From IMG/VR virus record IMGVR_UViG_3300021960_000389, positions 1-27,964 of that record: DNA of 27,964 bases. One strand, 5' to 3'. The notes under the pieces were generated by a model. The model saw only the letters and a list, made by a program, of their open reading frames with translations, was not told the DNA's origin and ran no database searches. Positions 14,622 through 24,045 of the stretch are shown piece by piece. Origin of the DNA: a virus. Position 1 is the first letter of the stretch. Each line of letters opens with the position of its first letter. The position numbers and the translations under genes are program-made.

Positions 14622-15074
14622 TTACCAATTAGTATCTAAACTAATTCGTTTCCAAGTATTTGTTGATACACATACGTACATAAAATTATCATCGAAGACA
14701 ACATCCCCTTTATTTCCTTCAGATGTTGAAGAGGATGGTACGGATATATTTTTAATTTCCATACTGTCATGAACATTAGATTCACCAAATGCCGTATCAC
14801 CTAAATACATCGTGGCATTATGTAGGTATAGGCTTCTAAATTTTTTCTCAGCTGACCCTAAATCATATGTTGCATTTACTGTTGGTATTATGTGACCCGT
14901 TAAATTAAATTGTGACCCATCAGCCTGTAATGATGTTGAACCTGAGAAAATTTTTGTTAATAATTCTGCGTATGTTATTTTTTTGGCGTTATTACCATCA
15001 TGGATAATAATAAGGTCAGTATTTTGAGGAGAACCCGTGAATGATGTTAATTGTTCTATCGTTAAATTAGCCAT
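14622..15074 (-). CDS. Short tail-fibre-like protein
   Basis: A 150-residue protein. Residues 1-45 (MANLTIEQLTSFTGSPQNTD, then an acidic/aliphatic stretch) look like an attachment segment. The middle, HIIPTVNATYDLGSAEKKFR followed by SLYLHNATMYLGD, is the 'LG(S)..K.FR.LYL....(I/M)YLGD' motif common in phage tail fibres and spikes. The end, EGNKGDVVFDDNFMYVCVST then NTWKRISL, is another common fibre-tip pattern ('GD...(D)....YVC....W.R..L'). A TATTTATA motif ends 13 nt upstream of the start. It probably acts as a small fibre or tip next to the giant adhesin; no receptor-binding specificity can be inferred. Confidence 0.65.
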   Translation of the reverse strand: MANLTIEQLTSFTGSPQNTDLIIIHDGNNAKKITYAELLTKIFSGSTSLQADGSQFNLTGHIIPTVNATYDLGSAEKKFRSLYLHNATMYLGDTAFGESNVHDSMEIKNISVPSSSTSEGNKGDVVFDDNFMYVCVSTNTWKRISLDTNW

Positions 15075-15087
15075 TTTCTTTTTATTT

Positions 15088-15095
15088 TATAAATA
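15088..15095 (-). promoter_or_regulatory. Late-promoter-like octamer TATTTATA before the short fibre gene
   Basis: The minus strand reads TATTTATA then AAATAAAAAGAAA, 13 nt before the ATG at 15074. It sits in the 37-bp gap after the giant adhesin gene, so the short fibre and 117-aa genes can be transcribed separately from it. Confidence 0.6.
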
Positions 15096-15111
15096 TCTTT
15101 TTTTATTTAAA

Positions 15112-18100
15112 TTACGTCAAACATGAAGAACATACGTTATATGGTCCTGCCGACATTGTTATATTTACTGTTCCAGGAGATTCGTTAACAACTAAGTAAC
15201 AGAAACCGTCGGTATCTTTAATATATTCGGACGAAACCGCACTCAAAGTATTATATGCCCTATAGATTATAGATGTGTCAATATTACAATTTACCGATGG
15301 GTCAATAATCCTTCTTAATTGCCATACTGACGAAGATACAACACTAGAAGAAGGTGTTGGACTAACACTTATAGAAGGTGTAACTGTAGTTGTTACCGAT
15401 GGAGTTGGTGTTGGTGTGGGTGTTATACAATCATCCGCAAAATAACCTGAAACTCCACCTCCATTATTTTGGAAAATATTTCTTAGTGTTACAAAACTTG
15501 GTTTAGTTAAAACCGGTGCGAAATAAGAATTAAATAGGTTGTAACCTAAAATATTATTAGTTTGAATTCCTGATGGAGTTCTCATATTATCATTCCATTC
15601 TGGAGATAATGACCCACCATCCCAAAACTCGGACATTTCCCACATACCGAAGTTTAATAAGTACATATACTCTTTATACGCCACTTGAGCTTGACCGGTA
15701 TCCCCACTCCAATCAGGTGCGTAACCACTAGGGTCGTACATACCATTATCAATGGCTTGTTTCATAGATAAGTGTAGGTCAGTCGTTTGCCAATTTGGGT
15801 TTTCTTCCGCCATCCAATTTACCGCAGTTGATGACCCTGGAACTGCACCCATAATACCAAATAAGTGAACGGTATGGAAAATATGTTCAAATACCTCAGA
15901 TATTACAGTATCACCACTTGTGGAACCACTTTGGTACCATACCATATCATTAACTGCGTGGGTATCTAAGAATTCTTGATATCCTGTATATCCTGATATA
16001 CCTTCATCGGTTAACCAATTAGGGTCATAGTCATCTCCACTACCATACCCAATTCTTTGAGCCGTTGGTAACCCCTCGTGTATAGTACCCTCATCACCTC
16101 TTAATGTTGCCACTAAATTATTTTGATATGATAGGGTAATTCCCGTGGCTGATGGGTCCATTATTAATTGGAATGAACGAGCAACTTTTTTAGAGAACTC
16201 ATCAGGTACCGCTGCCTGACCACCAACCGCACCAGCAATGACCTCTAACATACCACTAACGTTAATACTTCTATCGAATACTGCCCCATTACTGGTATCT
16301 GCAGTTAAAGGTCCTGCAACATAACAACTAAGAAGAGCTGCGGCGGATGTTGTCGGTGTTGGGGTTACCGAAGTCGTGATTGAAGGTGTTACTGTTTTAG
16401 TTACTGATGGTGTAGATGTAATGGTTGATGTTGGGGTAATGGTCGGTGTTGAACTAGTACTAATAGAAGGTGTAACGGTAGTTGTTACCGTTGGAGTTGG
16501 TGTTATACTTGGACATGTTATAGTTTCAACACTAATATAAACAATGTCACCAATCACCCATTGTGTTGATGCTGATTGAACTAACTGTATTTGATTATTT
16601 CCATCACCTCTAAAGTAATATCCCGTTCCTTCAGTACCTCCTGTCCATCCTCCGTATGGTAAACCTGCACCTCCGACATCCTCTAACGTTCCGTCATATA
16701 TCGCGGTACTACCATTTTGAGAAATCGTCAAACGAACACAATTACCCACAAAAGACGAATAGTAAGAATCTCTATCTACACCATCCTTATCGATTGCATT
16801 CCAATATATTCCATCCATCTGAGGACCATCATTGAATGAGTTTGGATTAGTAGAACCACTAGCTACACCACCGTTACCATTACTAATAATTGTATTACCT
16901 GAAGTTGGAATCTGATATGGTGTTGATACTAAATTATAACCATAACCTGTTGTCGGTACAGGTGATGATGTTACCGAAGGTGTTATTGATGGTGTTATGG
17001 TATTAGTTGGAGTAACAGTTATTGATGGAGTAGGGGTTACTGTCGATGTAGGTGTATTTGTTGGTGTTGGGGTAGGACATACCCATTGAGATGAAGTGTT
17101 ATTATATAAATTAGTAATTTGTGTTTGTGATAGGGCGGTGTTATAAACCTCAAACGTACCCATTCTACCAACACCATAAGGTTGGCCACTTGTAAAGTTA
17201 GTTTGAGTACCATATGCCAATGCGTAATGTAATTGAGTAGACCCATTATTATATGGTGTTTGTCTGGCAGTTGCAACTGACCCAGCAGGTGAACCATTAA
17301 CATATGCTCTTAAAGTTGTACCATCATAAGTTAAACCTAAGTAATGCCATTGATTTAATGGGGTACTAATAGACGATTGTATTACTGGTGAGGCGGTTGA
17401 ACCAATAGCGTATGGCCACACACTAAAGTAAGCGTTACCTGAAACTATTTGTATCTGAGAATCATACCAACCACTATCAGGAGGAGTTACACTACCTTGT
17501 TCTGAAACAATAACACCATCACCAGTTGGATAGAACCAAGTAAATAATGATATCACTGTTGATGTATTTGCTGGTGATAATTGACTGTTGAGGTCTATAT
17601 CAGTTGTAACATAACCATTCGTTCCATTAAATTGTATTGATTGATAACAATCATTAAAAGATGGTGAATTATAAACCGTACCATCAGAATTACCCTCTAA
17701 ATCAAACACTATAGATGACCCACTATACGATGAAGTATCGTTAAAATCATAATACAGTATTCTACTTGAAGGTACATATGTACTTGAGGATGGTGTTACT
17801 GTTATCGTTGGTGTTATGGTATTAGTCGGCGTTATACTTGGAGTAGGAGTAACACTATTAGTTGGTGTTATGGTATTAGTTGGAGTAACAGTTATTGATG
17901 GAGTAGGTGTTATTGTCGATGTAGGAGTATTTGTAGGTGTTGGTGTAGGTGTTGGTAATGGACCTGTAGACATCAATAAATAATCACCATCATTTGTAAT
18001 TATATTATTTCCTAAATTATCCACTAATAAATTTTGTTGTGGTGGAGTGGCAGAAGGTGTCGGTGTTATTGTACTTGTCGGGGTTGGTGTTGGTGTTGGA

Positions 18101-20415
18101 CAACCAACATTTATAGACCATTTACCTGATAAATAATTTTCAACAACTGTTAATTCACTAACGGTTAATGCTCGACTATATACTAAAACATCAAAGATAA
18201 ATCCATTATAGTAATATTGTTCAACACCTGAAACGGCATTTGAGTATGAAACACCCATAAATACATAATCCGTTAAGGATGATGTTGTGGCACTTATTGG
18301 TGAATTAAATGATAATGTTTGCTCACAACTATCAATTCTAAATTTAAGTCTGTCAGAATTATTAGTCCCCGAACCACTAAACACAGTTGTTAAAATATGT
18401 GTATTACCATCAACACCACCACCAGTGGCACTACCAAATGCCGTTCTAATGTCATATGTACCACCACTCTGTCTTATAAAGACTTCGTCTAATCCTGTAT
18501 TACCGTCTTCACCACCTTGTATGTATTGACCTGTCGATGAAGGACTTAATGATTTTGCAACAACAATAATAGTCTGACCTGTAACCGATTGTAAATCAGT
18601 TAGAGGATTAACACTCAGACCGTCAGTGGTACCATTAAAGTATACAGCACCTAAACCATTCTGAACATTTGACCACCATTCAGGTGCAGGTCCACTACCA
18701 CCACCTATTGGGTTAGCATTATGAGCATTAGCAGATGAATCTTCCCATTGAGTAAACGTGTCCCCACTTGTCGGTGTTGGTGTAAAGTAAGATGATAAAT
18801 CACCTTGATAGTAAATTTCAAGTGTCGGGTCATTGATAGGTATTGGCGGTGTCGATGAAGGTGTAGGTGTGATTGTTACCGATGGAGTAATTGAAACACT
18901 TGGAGTAACTGAAGAAGTAGGTGTAATAGAATTAGTCGGTGTAATAGTTACTGAAGATGTGGGAGTAATAGACACACTAGGAGTTATTGAACTAGTTGGA
19001 GTTATCGTAACTGAAGGAGTAATTGATGGTGTAGGTGTTACTGAACTCGTAGGGGTAATAGAAGTGGTTGGCGTTATCGTAACTGAAGGAGTAATAGAAC
19101 TAGTTGGTGTTATTGTTACTGAAGGTGTTACTGAAGGAGTAGGTGTAATAGAACTAGTTGGAGTTATCGTAACTGAAGGAGTAATTGATGGTGTAGGTGT
19201 AATAGAAATAGTTGGTGTGTTAGTTGGGGTTGGTGTTGGTTGTGGTGGTGCTGGAGTTGGATTACAAATACAATTACCATTTGTGTATGCACCACCTCCA
19301 CAACTTGGGTTTGTATTAACAACACTTAGTGCACAAATTGTGGCACTATCGTATATTCCGACAGTAATCTCCTGATTAAGACCATCGCAATCGACATATG
19401 TAAATGTTGTGCCTGTTGCACAATCCATACCACCATATAAACTCCAAGTATCACAACATGGTGTTGTTGGTGTAACGGATGGTGTCGGTGTAGGCGTTAC
19501 AGTTTGTGTTGGAGTTATACTACTTGTCGGTGTAATTGATAATGTAGGTGTAATTGAACTCGTAGGTGTAATACTTGAAGTTGGCGTAATTGATGGTGTT
19601 GGTGTAGTTGACGGTGTTGTACTTACACTTACACCCGCGGTTACTGACGGAGTAGGTGTTACCGTAACACTTGGTGTAACAGACGGTGTTGAAGTAATTG
19701 TTATACTTGGAGTCGGCGTAATAGTTACTGAAGGTGTAATTGAAGAACTAGGTGTTATACTTGGTGATGGAGTAATTGAAACACTTGGAGTAACTGAAGA
19801 AGTAGGTGTAATAGTTACTGAAGGTGTAACTGAAGATGTGGGTGTAATAGACACACTAGGAGTTACTGATGAAGTGGGTGTTGGGGTAGAATATAGTGTG
19901 TTTGATGGTGTCGGTGTTATAGTGTTTGTGGGTGTAATAGATGGGGTTACAGTTACCGATGGAGTTACTGACGGAGTTACTGAAGGTATAGGGGTTTCTG
20001 AAGGTAAAATTACATCACTATTACCTCTATTTGGTCTACAACATAAATCAGGGATACTTATCGAATCTCTAACGTTTATAAATAATTTTTTTCTTAATGG
20101 TAATGTAATTTCTCCTTGTTCGTTAGAAATTTTAAACTCAGCGATATAACGACCAGGATTACGGGTTTCATGAGATGTTAATTGATAATAAACATAATAC
20201 TCAACTTCAGGACTATCACCTGTAGCCTCTTTTACCATAGTTCTTGCTGCTTTATTTACAACATAGTACCTATTGGTTTCCTCATTCCACATACTAAAAG
20301 TAATAGTCGAGGTGCTCGTTAAGTTATCAAACTCACGAAAATCAACTCTTCCATCTTTTACTACCTGTACCTTTATAATTGGTAGTGTACTATTTTTCCT
20401 TATAAAAAACTCCAT
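15112..20415 (-). CDS. Giant modular adhesin: baseplate anchor, Thr/Pro stalks, LamG-like domains
   Basis: A 1767-residue virion protein built from globular modules separated by Thr/Pro/Ser stalks (TPTPS, TPSVT, TPTSS units). Residues 1-130: BppU-like baseplate anchor, paralogous to the 117-aa protein. 141-319: stalk. 320-386: Cys-rich module (8 Cys). 387-526: stalk. 527-771: LamG/concanavalin-like domain ending in [20 protein letters not shown]. 773-792 and 820-878: stalks around a 27-residue segment with LLVDN and YLLMS. 879-1112: second LamG-like domain ([28 protein letters not shown]). 1113-1156: stalk. 1157-1300: beta-rich module. 1301-1358: stalk. 1359-1663: larger module with a Glu/His cluster (E1507, E1510, H1511, H1514, H1517). 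1664-1690: stalk. 1691-1767: C-terminal module with 4 Cys. Likely function: multivalent binding to host surface glycans. Start overlaps the upstream stop (TAATG). Stalk DNA carries long in-frame direct repeats. Confidence 0.85.
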   Translation of the reverse strand: MEFFIRKNSTLPIIKVQVVKDGRVDFREFDNLTSTSTITFSMWNEETNRYYVVNKAARTMVKEATGDSPEVEYYVYYQLTSHETRNPGRYIAEFKISNEQGEITLPLRKKLFINVRDSISIPDLCCRPNRGNSDVILPSETPIPSVTPSVTPSVTVTPSITPTNTITPTPSNTLYSTPTPTSSVTPSVSITPTSSVTPSVTITPTSSVTPSVSITPSPSITPSSSITPSVTITPTPSITITSTPSVTPSVTVTPTPSVTAGVSVSTTPSTTPTPSITPTSSITPTSSITPTLSITPTSSITPTQTVTPTPTPSVTPTTPCCDTWSLYGGMDCATGTTFTYVDCDGLNQEITVGIYDSATICALSVVNTNPSCGGGAYTNGNCICNPTPAPPQPTPTPTNTPTISITPTPSITPSVTITPTSSITPTPSVTPSVTITPTSSITPSVTITPTTSITPTSSVTPTPSITPSVTITPTSSITPSVSITPTSSVTITPTNSITPTSSVTPSVSITPSVTITPTPSSTPPIPINDPTLEIYYQGDLSSYFTPTPTSGDTFTQWEDSSANAHNANPIGGGSGPAPEWWSNVQNGLGAVYFNGTTDGLSVNPLTDLQSVTGQTIIVVAKSLSPSSTGQYIQGGEDGNTGLDEVFIRQSGGTYDIRTAFGSATGGGVDGNTHILTTVFSGSGTNNSDRLKFRIDSCEQTLSFNSPISATTSSLTDYVFMGVSYSNAVSGVEQYYYNGFIFDVLVYSRALTVSELTVVENYLSGKWSINVGCPTPTPTPTSTITPTPSATPPQQNLLVDNLGNNIITNDGDYLLMSTGPLPTPTPTPTNTPTSTITPTPSITVTPTNTITPTNSVTPTPSITPTNTITPTITVTPSSSTYVPSSRILYYDFNDTSSYSGSSIVFDLEGNSDGTVYNSPSFNDCYQSIQFNGTNGYVTTDIDLNSQLSPANTSTVISLFTWFYPTGDGVIVSEQGSVTPPDSGWYDSQIQIVSGNAYFSVWPYAIGSTASPVIQSSISTPLNQWHYLGLTYDGTTLRAYVNGSPAGSVATARQTPYNNGSTQLHYALAYGTQTNFTSGQPYGVGRMGTFEVYNTALSQTQITNLYNNTSSQWVCPTPTPTNTPTSTVTPTPSITVTPTNTITPSITPSVTSSPVPTTGYGYNLVSTPYQIPTSGNTIISNGNGGVASGSTNPNSFNDGPQMDGIYWNAIDKDGVDRDSYYSSFVGNCVRLTISQNGSTAIYDGTLEDVGGAGLPYGGWTGGTEGTGYYFRGDGNNQIQLVQSASTQWVIGDIVYISVETITCPSITPTPTVTTTVTPSISTSSTPTITPTSTITSTPSVTKTVTPSITTSVTPTPTTSAAALLSCYVAGPLTADTSNGAVFDRSINVSGMLEVIAGAVGGQAAVPDEFSKKVARSFQLIMDPSATGITLSYQNNLVATLRGDEGTIHEGLPTAQRIGYGSGDDYDPNWLTDEGISGYTGYQEFLDTHAVNDMVWYQSGSTSGDTVISEVFEHIFHTVHLFGIMGAVPGSSTAVNWMAEENPNWQTTDLHLSMKQAIDNGMYDPSGYAPDWSGDTGQAQVAYKEYMYLLNFGMWEMSEFWDGGSLSPEWNDNMRTPSGIQTNNILGYNLFNSYFAPVLTKPSFVTLRNIFQNNGGGVSGYFADDCITPTPTPTPSVTTTVTPSISVSPTPSSSVVSSSVWQLRRIIDPSVNCNIDTSIIYRAYNTLSAVSSEYIKDTDGFCYLVVNESPGTVNITMSAGPYNVCSSCLT
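16991..17034 (-). repeat. 44-bp direct repeat, copy A (downstream flank of LamG-2 module)
   Basis: Identical over 44 bp to 17864-17907. The two copies are 873 bp (291 codons) apart in the same frame, and they bracket the second LamG-like module of the giant adhesin. They encode the stalk segment containing [12 protein letters not shown]. Confidence 0.9.
17864..17907 (-). repeat. 44-bp direct repeat, copy B (upstream flank of LamG-2 module)
   Basis: Partner of the copy at 16991-17034, identical by direct reading. Recombination between the two would remove 291 codons without shifting the frame. Confidence 0.9.
18838..19257 (-). repeat. Degenerate tandem repeats encoding the second Thr/Pro stalk
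   Basis: Encodes residues 387-526 of the adhesin. The DNA is made of short units such as GGTGTAATAG, AACTAGTTGG and ACTGAAGGAGT (plus-strand view) in varied order. It contains a perfect 50-bp direct repeat at 18989-19038 and 19151-19200 (162 bp = 54 codons apart) and one copy (18881-18929) of a 49-bp repeat shared with the first stalk. Confidence 0.9.
19459..19995 (-). repeat. Degenerate tandem repeats encoding the first Thr/Pro stalk
   Basis: Encodes residues 141-319. It includes 19766-19814, identical over 49 bp to 18881-18929. The spacing is 885 bp (295 codons), in frame; the pair brackets the Cys-rich module at 19258-19458. Long open frames on the opposite strand here are a by-product of the repeat composition. 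Confidence 0.9.
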
Positions 20416-22487
20416 TACGTAATTATATCAAAATTAGGGTTACAATCAGGTTCTGAAATATTAAAACCAAAATCACAAGTTATTTCATTGGATACAAAAT
20501 CAAAGTTACATGCAGCCTCTTCAATATTAAAGTTAAAGAAACAACCCAATAAACATGGGTAACAATTTGAACACCAAAAATCATATAAATCAAATTTACC
20601 TTTTAGGATTCTTGCATTGTGTTGTATCTGTGGTGTACTTAAAGGTTCGGTATACATCCTAAATTGAGATATACCACCCATGAATGTCCCTCCAAAATTT
20701 GGTTCCAATAAAATATCGGTAGTTAATCCTGAAAGTGAAGTTCCTGATAAAACCTCATTCGGCATTGATTCAGGGTCTTGAATATATGGACCTTCAGTTG
20801 CACTACAACCACTAAACATTAAACTTTCTCTAAGACCTTGTGTTCCTCCACCCCAACTAACATTAAAAGGGACCCCTAACTGCTTTTCTTTTTGAGTGTT
20901 TAACTCACGAGGTATAATTTCTTCAAAGTCTTCAATAACCATAAAGAGATAACCATTAACATATAATTTTAACAATCCTTTTCTCTTATCTCTTTCTCTT
21001 AACCATTTACGGTTAAGTTCGGTAATGTTTGTTAATTTTTCCTTTGTAGAACCTGGATGTGTTTGTGGTGGCATAATTAGATTCGGTGAAGCACCATTAA
21101 TTGATGACGGATATAACAGTTCTCGTATATCACCTAACCCACCCCAATTAATTAAATCACAATCTTCAAGGGTCTCATATCTTTCAAAAACTGCTGATAT
21201 GGTTACCCACCTTTCTTCTGTGTTTGCTGTTAAACACACTAAACTATCATAACCACAATCGCCATATATACCTCTTACTGAACATATTTCATTCACACAA
21301 TACCCTGACGAGTATGTTAATCCTGTGGTACCACAACTACCCGTTGTAACACAATCACCTGTTAATTTTATGTATTTAACACAAAGGTGTGGATTTTTAG
21401 GGTCACCACTTAACCTAATCGCCATCGCATTTGAAAACACATCTTTACCTGGGTCTACAGGTGGATTGGTAACTTTACTGTTGTAACTATTACAATTACC
21501 AATATTATGTTGAACTGTTGTAGCTGTTGTAGGAAATACATTAAAACAATTTGAATTGGTTACTCCTGTGTCTGAACATGCACAAGTTTTAATACAATTA
21601 GTTAAACCTGATGTCACTCTATCATAAGTCCAACCTGTTACTTCACCAATCACATCAATACCAAAATCACATTTAAATGTGTTAATACTTTGTACATCAC
21701 CTGATGCGGGATGGTAATACTTATTTTCAGCCCTCGCACCAAAGAAAAAGAACATACCTGAATTATCAGGATATACATCATTCAAATAAACCTCAGAAGG
21801 TTGAATTTCATACTCTTCCCTTTGTCTAGGTTTTATGACAGTTTCCATGGTCCATCCTTTATTCACTCTTTCAGGAAAAACTTCATAATCGTACCCATAT
21901 AATTTGTAGAACCCTTGATAGAATCCTCCGTACAATTCGTTATAGTAACCTACATTGTCATCATTTTTTGAAACAATATTGTATATCGTTTTTGAATTCC
22001 CTGAAAACCTATGGTTAGGGTAATCGGCATATGACGTAACTGGATGAAATTTCATTCTCCTATCGTAGTAGTGAGGGTTAAATTTTTCAAAGTCATTAAT
22101 ACCCATAGTAAATGTAATGGATTCACCCGTCATTTTGTTGTATAAACCGTTGTCAGTAGCGGTAAGACCTATATCACATAATGTAGTTGCCGTATAACAA
22201 CTTAAGTCGTCATTATTTGGGTTATAATAATTTTTTGATACTAAGGTGTTACCAGTGTAATTGACATTCCATAATAAATCTAATTTTTGATTAGATAAGT
22301 AAGAATTTAAGTCGACATTAACAGGTAATCTGTTACCGTCATTAACCGCAATAATATTTGTTGAGAATACAACTTCTTCATCATAGTCTCTTTCATCTGA
22401 CGCTAATGTAAGGTCAAAATAACTACTATAATCTAGCTTAATGTCGTATCTGTTAAAATAATAATTATTGATATTCTGACTCGGCAT
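20415..22487 (-). CDS. 690-aa tail/baseplate appendage protein with LamG-like domain and CxFxF tail
   Basis: A 690-residue protein that starts the adhesion operon. The N-terminus ([20 protein letters not shown], then [21 protein letters not shown]) looks like a virion attachment region. The middle and C-terminal thirds resemble a concanavalin/LamG-type sandwich: [12 protein letters not shown]-type opening (here [13 protein letters not shown]), a [15 protein letters not shown] strand, [19 protein letters not shown], and a closing [19 protein letters not shown] followed by [13 protein letters not shown]. Many Cys residues lie in the insert (about 290-430). The protein ends in four consecutive 11-residue units each starting C-x-F-x-F (residues 649-690). 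The start has a TATTTATC motif 13 nt upstream and shares the 55-bp divergent promoter region with the plus-strand head-type operon. The stop overlaps the giant adhesin start. Function as a host-binding appendage is inferred from domains and context. Confidence 0.7.
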   Translation of the reverse strand: MPSQNINNYYFNRYDIKLDYSSYFDLTLASDERDYDEEVVFSTNIIAVNDGNRLPVNVDLNSYLSNQKLDLLWNVNYTGNTLVSKNYYNPNNDDLSCYTATTLCDIGLTATDNGLYNKMTGESITFTMGINDFEKFNPHYYDRRMKFHPVTSYADYPNHRFSGNSKTIYNIVSKNDDNVGYYNELYGGFYQGFYKLYGYDYEVFPERVNKGWTMETVIKPRQREEYEIQPSEVYLNDVYPDNSGMFFFFGARAENKYYHPASGDVQSINTFKCDFGIDVIGEVTGWTYDRVTSGLTNCIKTCACSDTGVTNSNCFNVFPTTATTVQHNIGNCNSYNSKVTNPPVDPGKDVFSNAMAIRLSGDPKNPHLCVKYIKLTGDCVTTGSCGTTGLTYSSGYCVNEICSVRGIYGDCGYDSLVCLTANTEERWVTISAVFERYETLEDCDLINWGGLGDIRELLYPSSINGASPNLIMPPQTHPGSTKEKLTNITELNRKWLRERDKRKGLLKLYVNGYLFMVIEDFEEIIPRELNTQKEKQLGVPFNVSWGGGTQGLRESLMFSGCSATEGPYIQDPESMPNEVLSGTSLSGLTTDILLEPNFGGTFMGGISQFRMYTEPLSTPQIQHNARILKGKFDLYDFWCSNCYPCLLGCFFNFNIEEAACNFDFVSNEITCDFGFNISEPDCNPNFDIIT
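20418..20543 (-). repeat. Four 11-residue CxFxF units at the C-terminus of the 690-aa protein
   Basis: Units at residues 649-659, 660-670, 671-681 and a shorter final one at 682-690. Each begins with Cys; the first three have Phe at positions 3 and 5 and an acidic residue near position 9, the last has N-P-N-F. The repeat is at protein level; the DNA is diverged. Confidence 0.8.
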
Positions 22488-22500
22488 ACTTGTTTTTATA

Positions 22501-22508
22501 GATAAATA
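22501..22508 (-). promoter_or_regulatory. Late-promoter-like octamer TATTTATC before the 690-aa gene
   Basis: The minus strand reads TATTTATC then TATAAAAACAAGT, 13 nt before the ATG at 22487. It is paired head to head with the plus-strand copy at 22521-22528 in a 55-bp divergent region. Confidence 0.55.
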
Positions 22509-22520
22509 CTTTGTTTGCAG

Positions 22521-22528
22521 TATTTATA
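22521..22528 (+). promoter_or_regulatory. Late-promoter-like octamer TATTTATA before the plus-strand operon
   Basis: TATTTATA followed by GTAAAAAAGAATCT, 14 nt before the ATG at 22543. With the minus-strand copy 12 bp away it forms a compact bidirectional promoter. Confidence 0.6.
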
Positions 22529-22542
22529 GTAAAAAAGAATCT

Positions 22543-23295
22543 ATGAAGTCATATCTTTATAAAACAGAAGAGGGTGCAAAGAACGCAACAAAAGAGTTGG
22601 GTTGTAAAGGTTTTCACAAACACAAAAGGAAAACTTTTATGCCCTGTGATTCACATGAAGTATTTTTGAAAAAAACAAAAAAAGAAACACCTGAAGGTGA
22701 GTTGGATGAACTAATCGACTACGATGGTACAATGTTAAACTCTAAAGTTCCTATTTTGGACCCTAAAGTAACTGCTAAGGGTGACGAGACTATGGATAAA
22801 ACAGTGGCCATGACTCGTATCACTCAAGACCCACTTATGAGAGGTTATCGAGTATATTATGGAGAAGGTGTTGAACCTAAGTTTATTTCTGAAGAAGATA
22901 TGGAAGACGCTTTTGGATTTGAAGAAACAAAGTATATGGATGCCGAAGAAACTATCGAATACTTTATGGACCAATTAGGGTTTGAAGAAATCGATGCCGA
23001 AGGTAGAGCAGAAGAAATGGGTAAGGACCCTGAATTAGATGAAACATCACCCTACAAAAAGAAAAAGAATTTTGTCGGTAAGTTAAGGTTAACAGAAAAA
23101 GGTAGAGAACTTAGTAAAGAACAAATATTAAAAATGGCTGAAGATTCTTTAGTATTGAAGTCAGACGATAAAGATTTAAAAACTGAAAAAGATGTTTCAC
23201 CTATTTTACAAAGAAACATTAAAGCATTAAAAAAATTGGCGGTTATGGACGGTGTGTCCACAAACGAATTAATTAAAATGTTAAAAAATGAATAA
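22543..23295 (+). CDS. Conserved phage protein with N-terminal Cys/His motif
   Basis: A 250-residue, highly charged protein. The N-terminal segment, LYKTEEGAKNATKELGCKGF followed by HKHKRKTFMPCDSHEVF, holds C21, H25, H27, C35 and H38. A 'LGC.G.H.H.....(Y/F)MPC..H' module of this kind recurs in phage proteins and could bind a metal. The middle is acidic (long Glu/Asp runs). The C-terminus, SPILQRNIKALKKLAVMDGV then STNELIKMLKNE, is helical. First gene of a tightly packed plus-strand operon preceded by a TATTTATA motif; its 3' end overlaps the next gene by 8 bp. A role in head or virion assembly is inferred from the late promoter and neighbours; no named family is claimed. Confidence 0.6.
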   Translation: MKSYLYKTEEGAKNATKELGCKGFHKHKRKTFMPCDSHEVFLKKTKKETPEGELDELIDYDGTMLNSKVPILDPKVTAKGDETMDKTVAMTRITQDPLMRGYRVYYGEGVEPKFISEEDMEDAFGFEETKYMDAEETIEYFMDQLGFEEIDAEGRAEEMGKDPELDETSPYKKKKNFVGKLRLTEKGRELSKEQILKMAEDSLVLKSDDKDLKTEKDVSPILQRNIKALKKLAVMDGVSTNELIKMLKNE

Positions 23296-23752
23296 AGACC
23301 TTTACGATAAAAAAGTAAAATTACCTGAATCATTAAAAAACCATTTATCAAAAAGTTTTGAAATGGTTGAAGCTGACAGTAATGTTGAGGGTTACAATCG
23401 TAATAAAGAATTACGTGAAAAAGGTATTATGACTTATCAACAGTTAAAAAGAGTTAAAAATTGGTTTGATAGTTATGATGGTAATAAAGAAGATACACCC
23501 TTTATTTTAAATGGGGGTGATAGAATGCAAAAATGGTGTGGTCACGTATTAAACCATTGGAGAGATTCTTTAGAAAGTGGTAAGAAAGTAAAAATGGATA
23601 CAGGTATGGATAACCAATACATCGATAACCATACAAAAGATGGTATTGTTGTTAATCCAGGTGATAAACACGAAAAAGGTATTAACAAATACGACACAGC
23701 CGTAACGGAACAAATTAAACAAATAAACTCAATAATGAAAACATTACTATAA
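23288..23752 (+). CDS. Hypothetical phage protein (154 aa), likely virion-assembly operon
   Basis: A mostly helical, charged 154-residue protein. The central block, GIMTYQQLKRVKNWFDSYDG then FILNGGDRMQKWCGHVLNHW, and the later GMDNQYIDNHTKDG look like a conserved core: a helix, an 'NGG.RM..W' motif and a 'GM.NQYI..HTKD' motif. I recall similar small proteins in other large phages but cannot give a function. Overlaps the preceding gene by 8 bp and the next by 1 bp (TAATG), so it belongs to one translationally coupled operon. Confidence 0.6.
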   Translation: MNKDLYDKKVKLPESLKNHLSKSFEMVEADSNVEGYNRNKELREKGIMTYQQLKRVKNWFDSYDGNKEDTPFILNGGDRMQKWCGHVLNHWRDSLESGKKVKMDTGMDNQYIDNHTKDGIVVNPGDKHEKGINKYDTAVTEQIKQINSIMKTLL

Positions 23753-24045
23753 TGGCAACTCAAAACGACAAATTACAATTTGACCAACCAGCAAACAGAT
23801 TATCTGATATTGCTGAAGCAGAAAGAGGAAAATTATTCCCAAAAAATGATTTTTCACCTAAGTCTGATTCATACTCACCACAACACCCTGACGCAATGGC
23901 TGACGGTGACGAGTTAGGTAGAGGTACTGCAAAATTTTTAGATGTTTACAACGAAAACGCAGGAACTTCAACAGATATTCAAGAAAGAATAGGTGATATC
24001 AAAATTAATAAATTTAATTCAAAGAATACCTACCCTAATTTCTAA
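23752..24045 (+). CDS. Hypothetical phage protein (97 aa)
   Basis: A polar protein of 97 residues beginning MATQNDKLQFDQPANRLSDI. It appears low in hydrophobic content and probably partly disordered. A short block, DELGRGTAKFLDVYNENAGT followed by STDIQERI, looks like a conserved helix-turn segment. Both ends share a single base with neighbouring genes (TAATG overlaps). No family recognised; context suggests a small virion or assembly component. Confidence 0.55.
   Translation: MATQNDKLQFDQPANRLSDIAEAERGKLFPKNDFSPKSDSYSPQHPDAMADGDELGRGTAKFLDVYNENAGTSTDIQERIGDIKINKFNSKNTYPNF

Noticed and set aside
18838-19995. Possible CRISPR array or microsatellite
   Set aside because: Repeats are irregular, variable in length and keep a reading frame for TP-rich protein; there are no constant repeats with unique spacers.
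18833-20149. Two long plus-strand open frames (Val/Gly-rich) opposite the Thr/Pro stalks
   Set aside because: They are the antisense reading of the repetitive stalk codons; their period follows the repeats and they lack any recognisable domain or start context.
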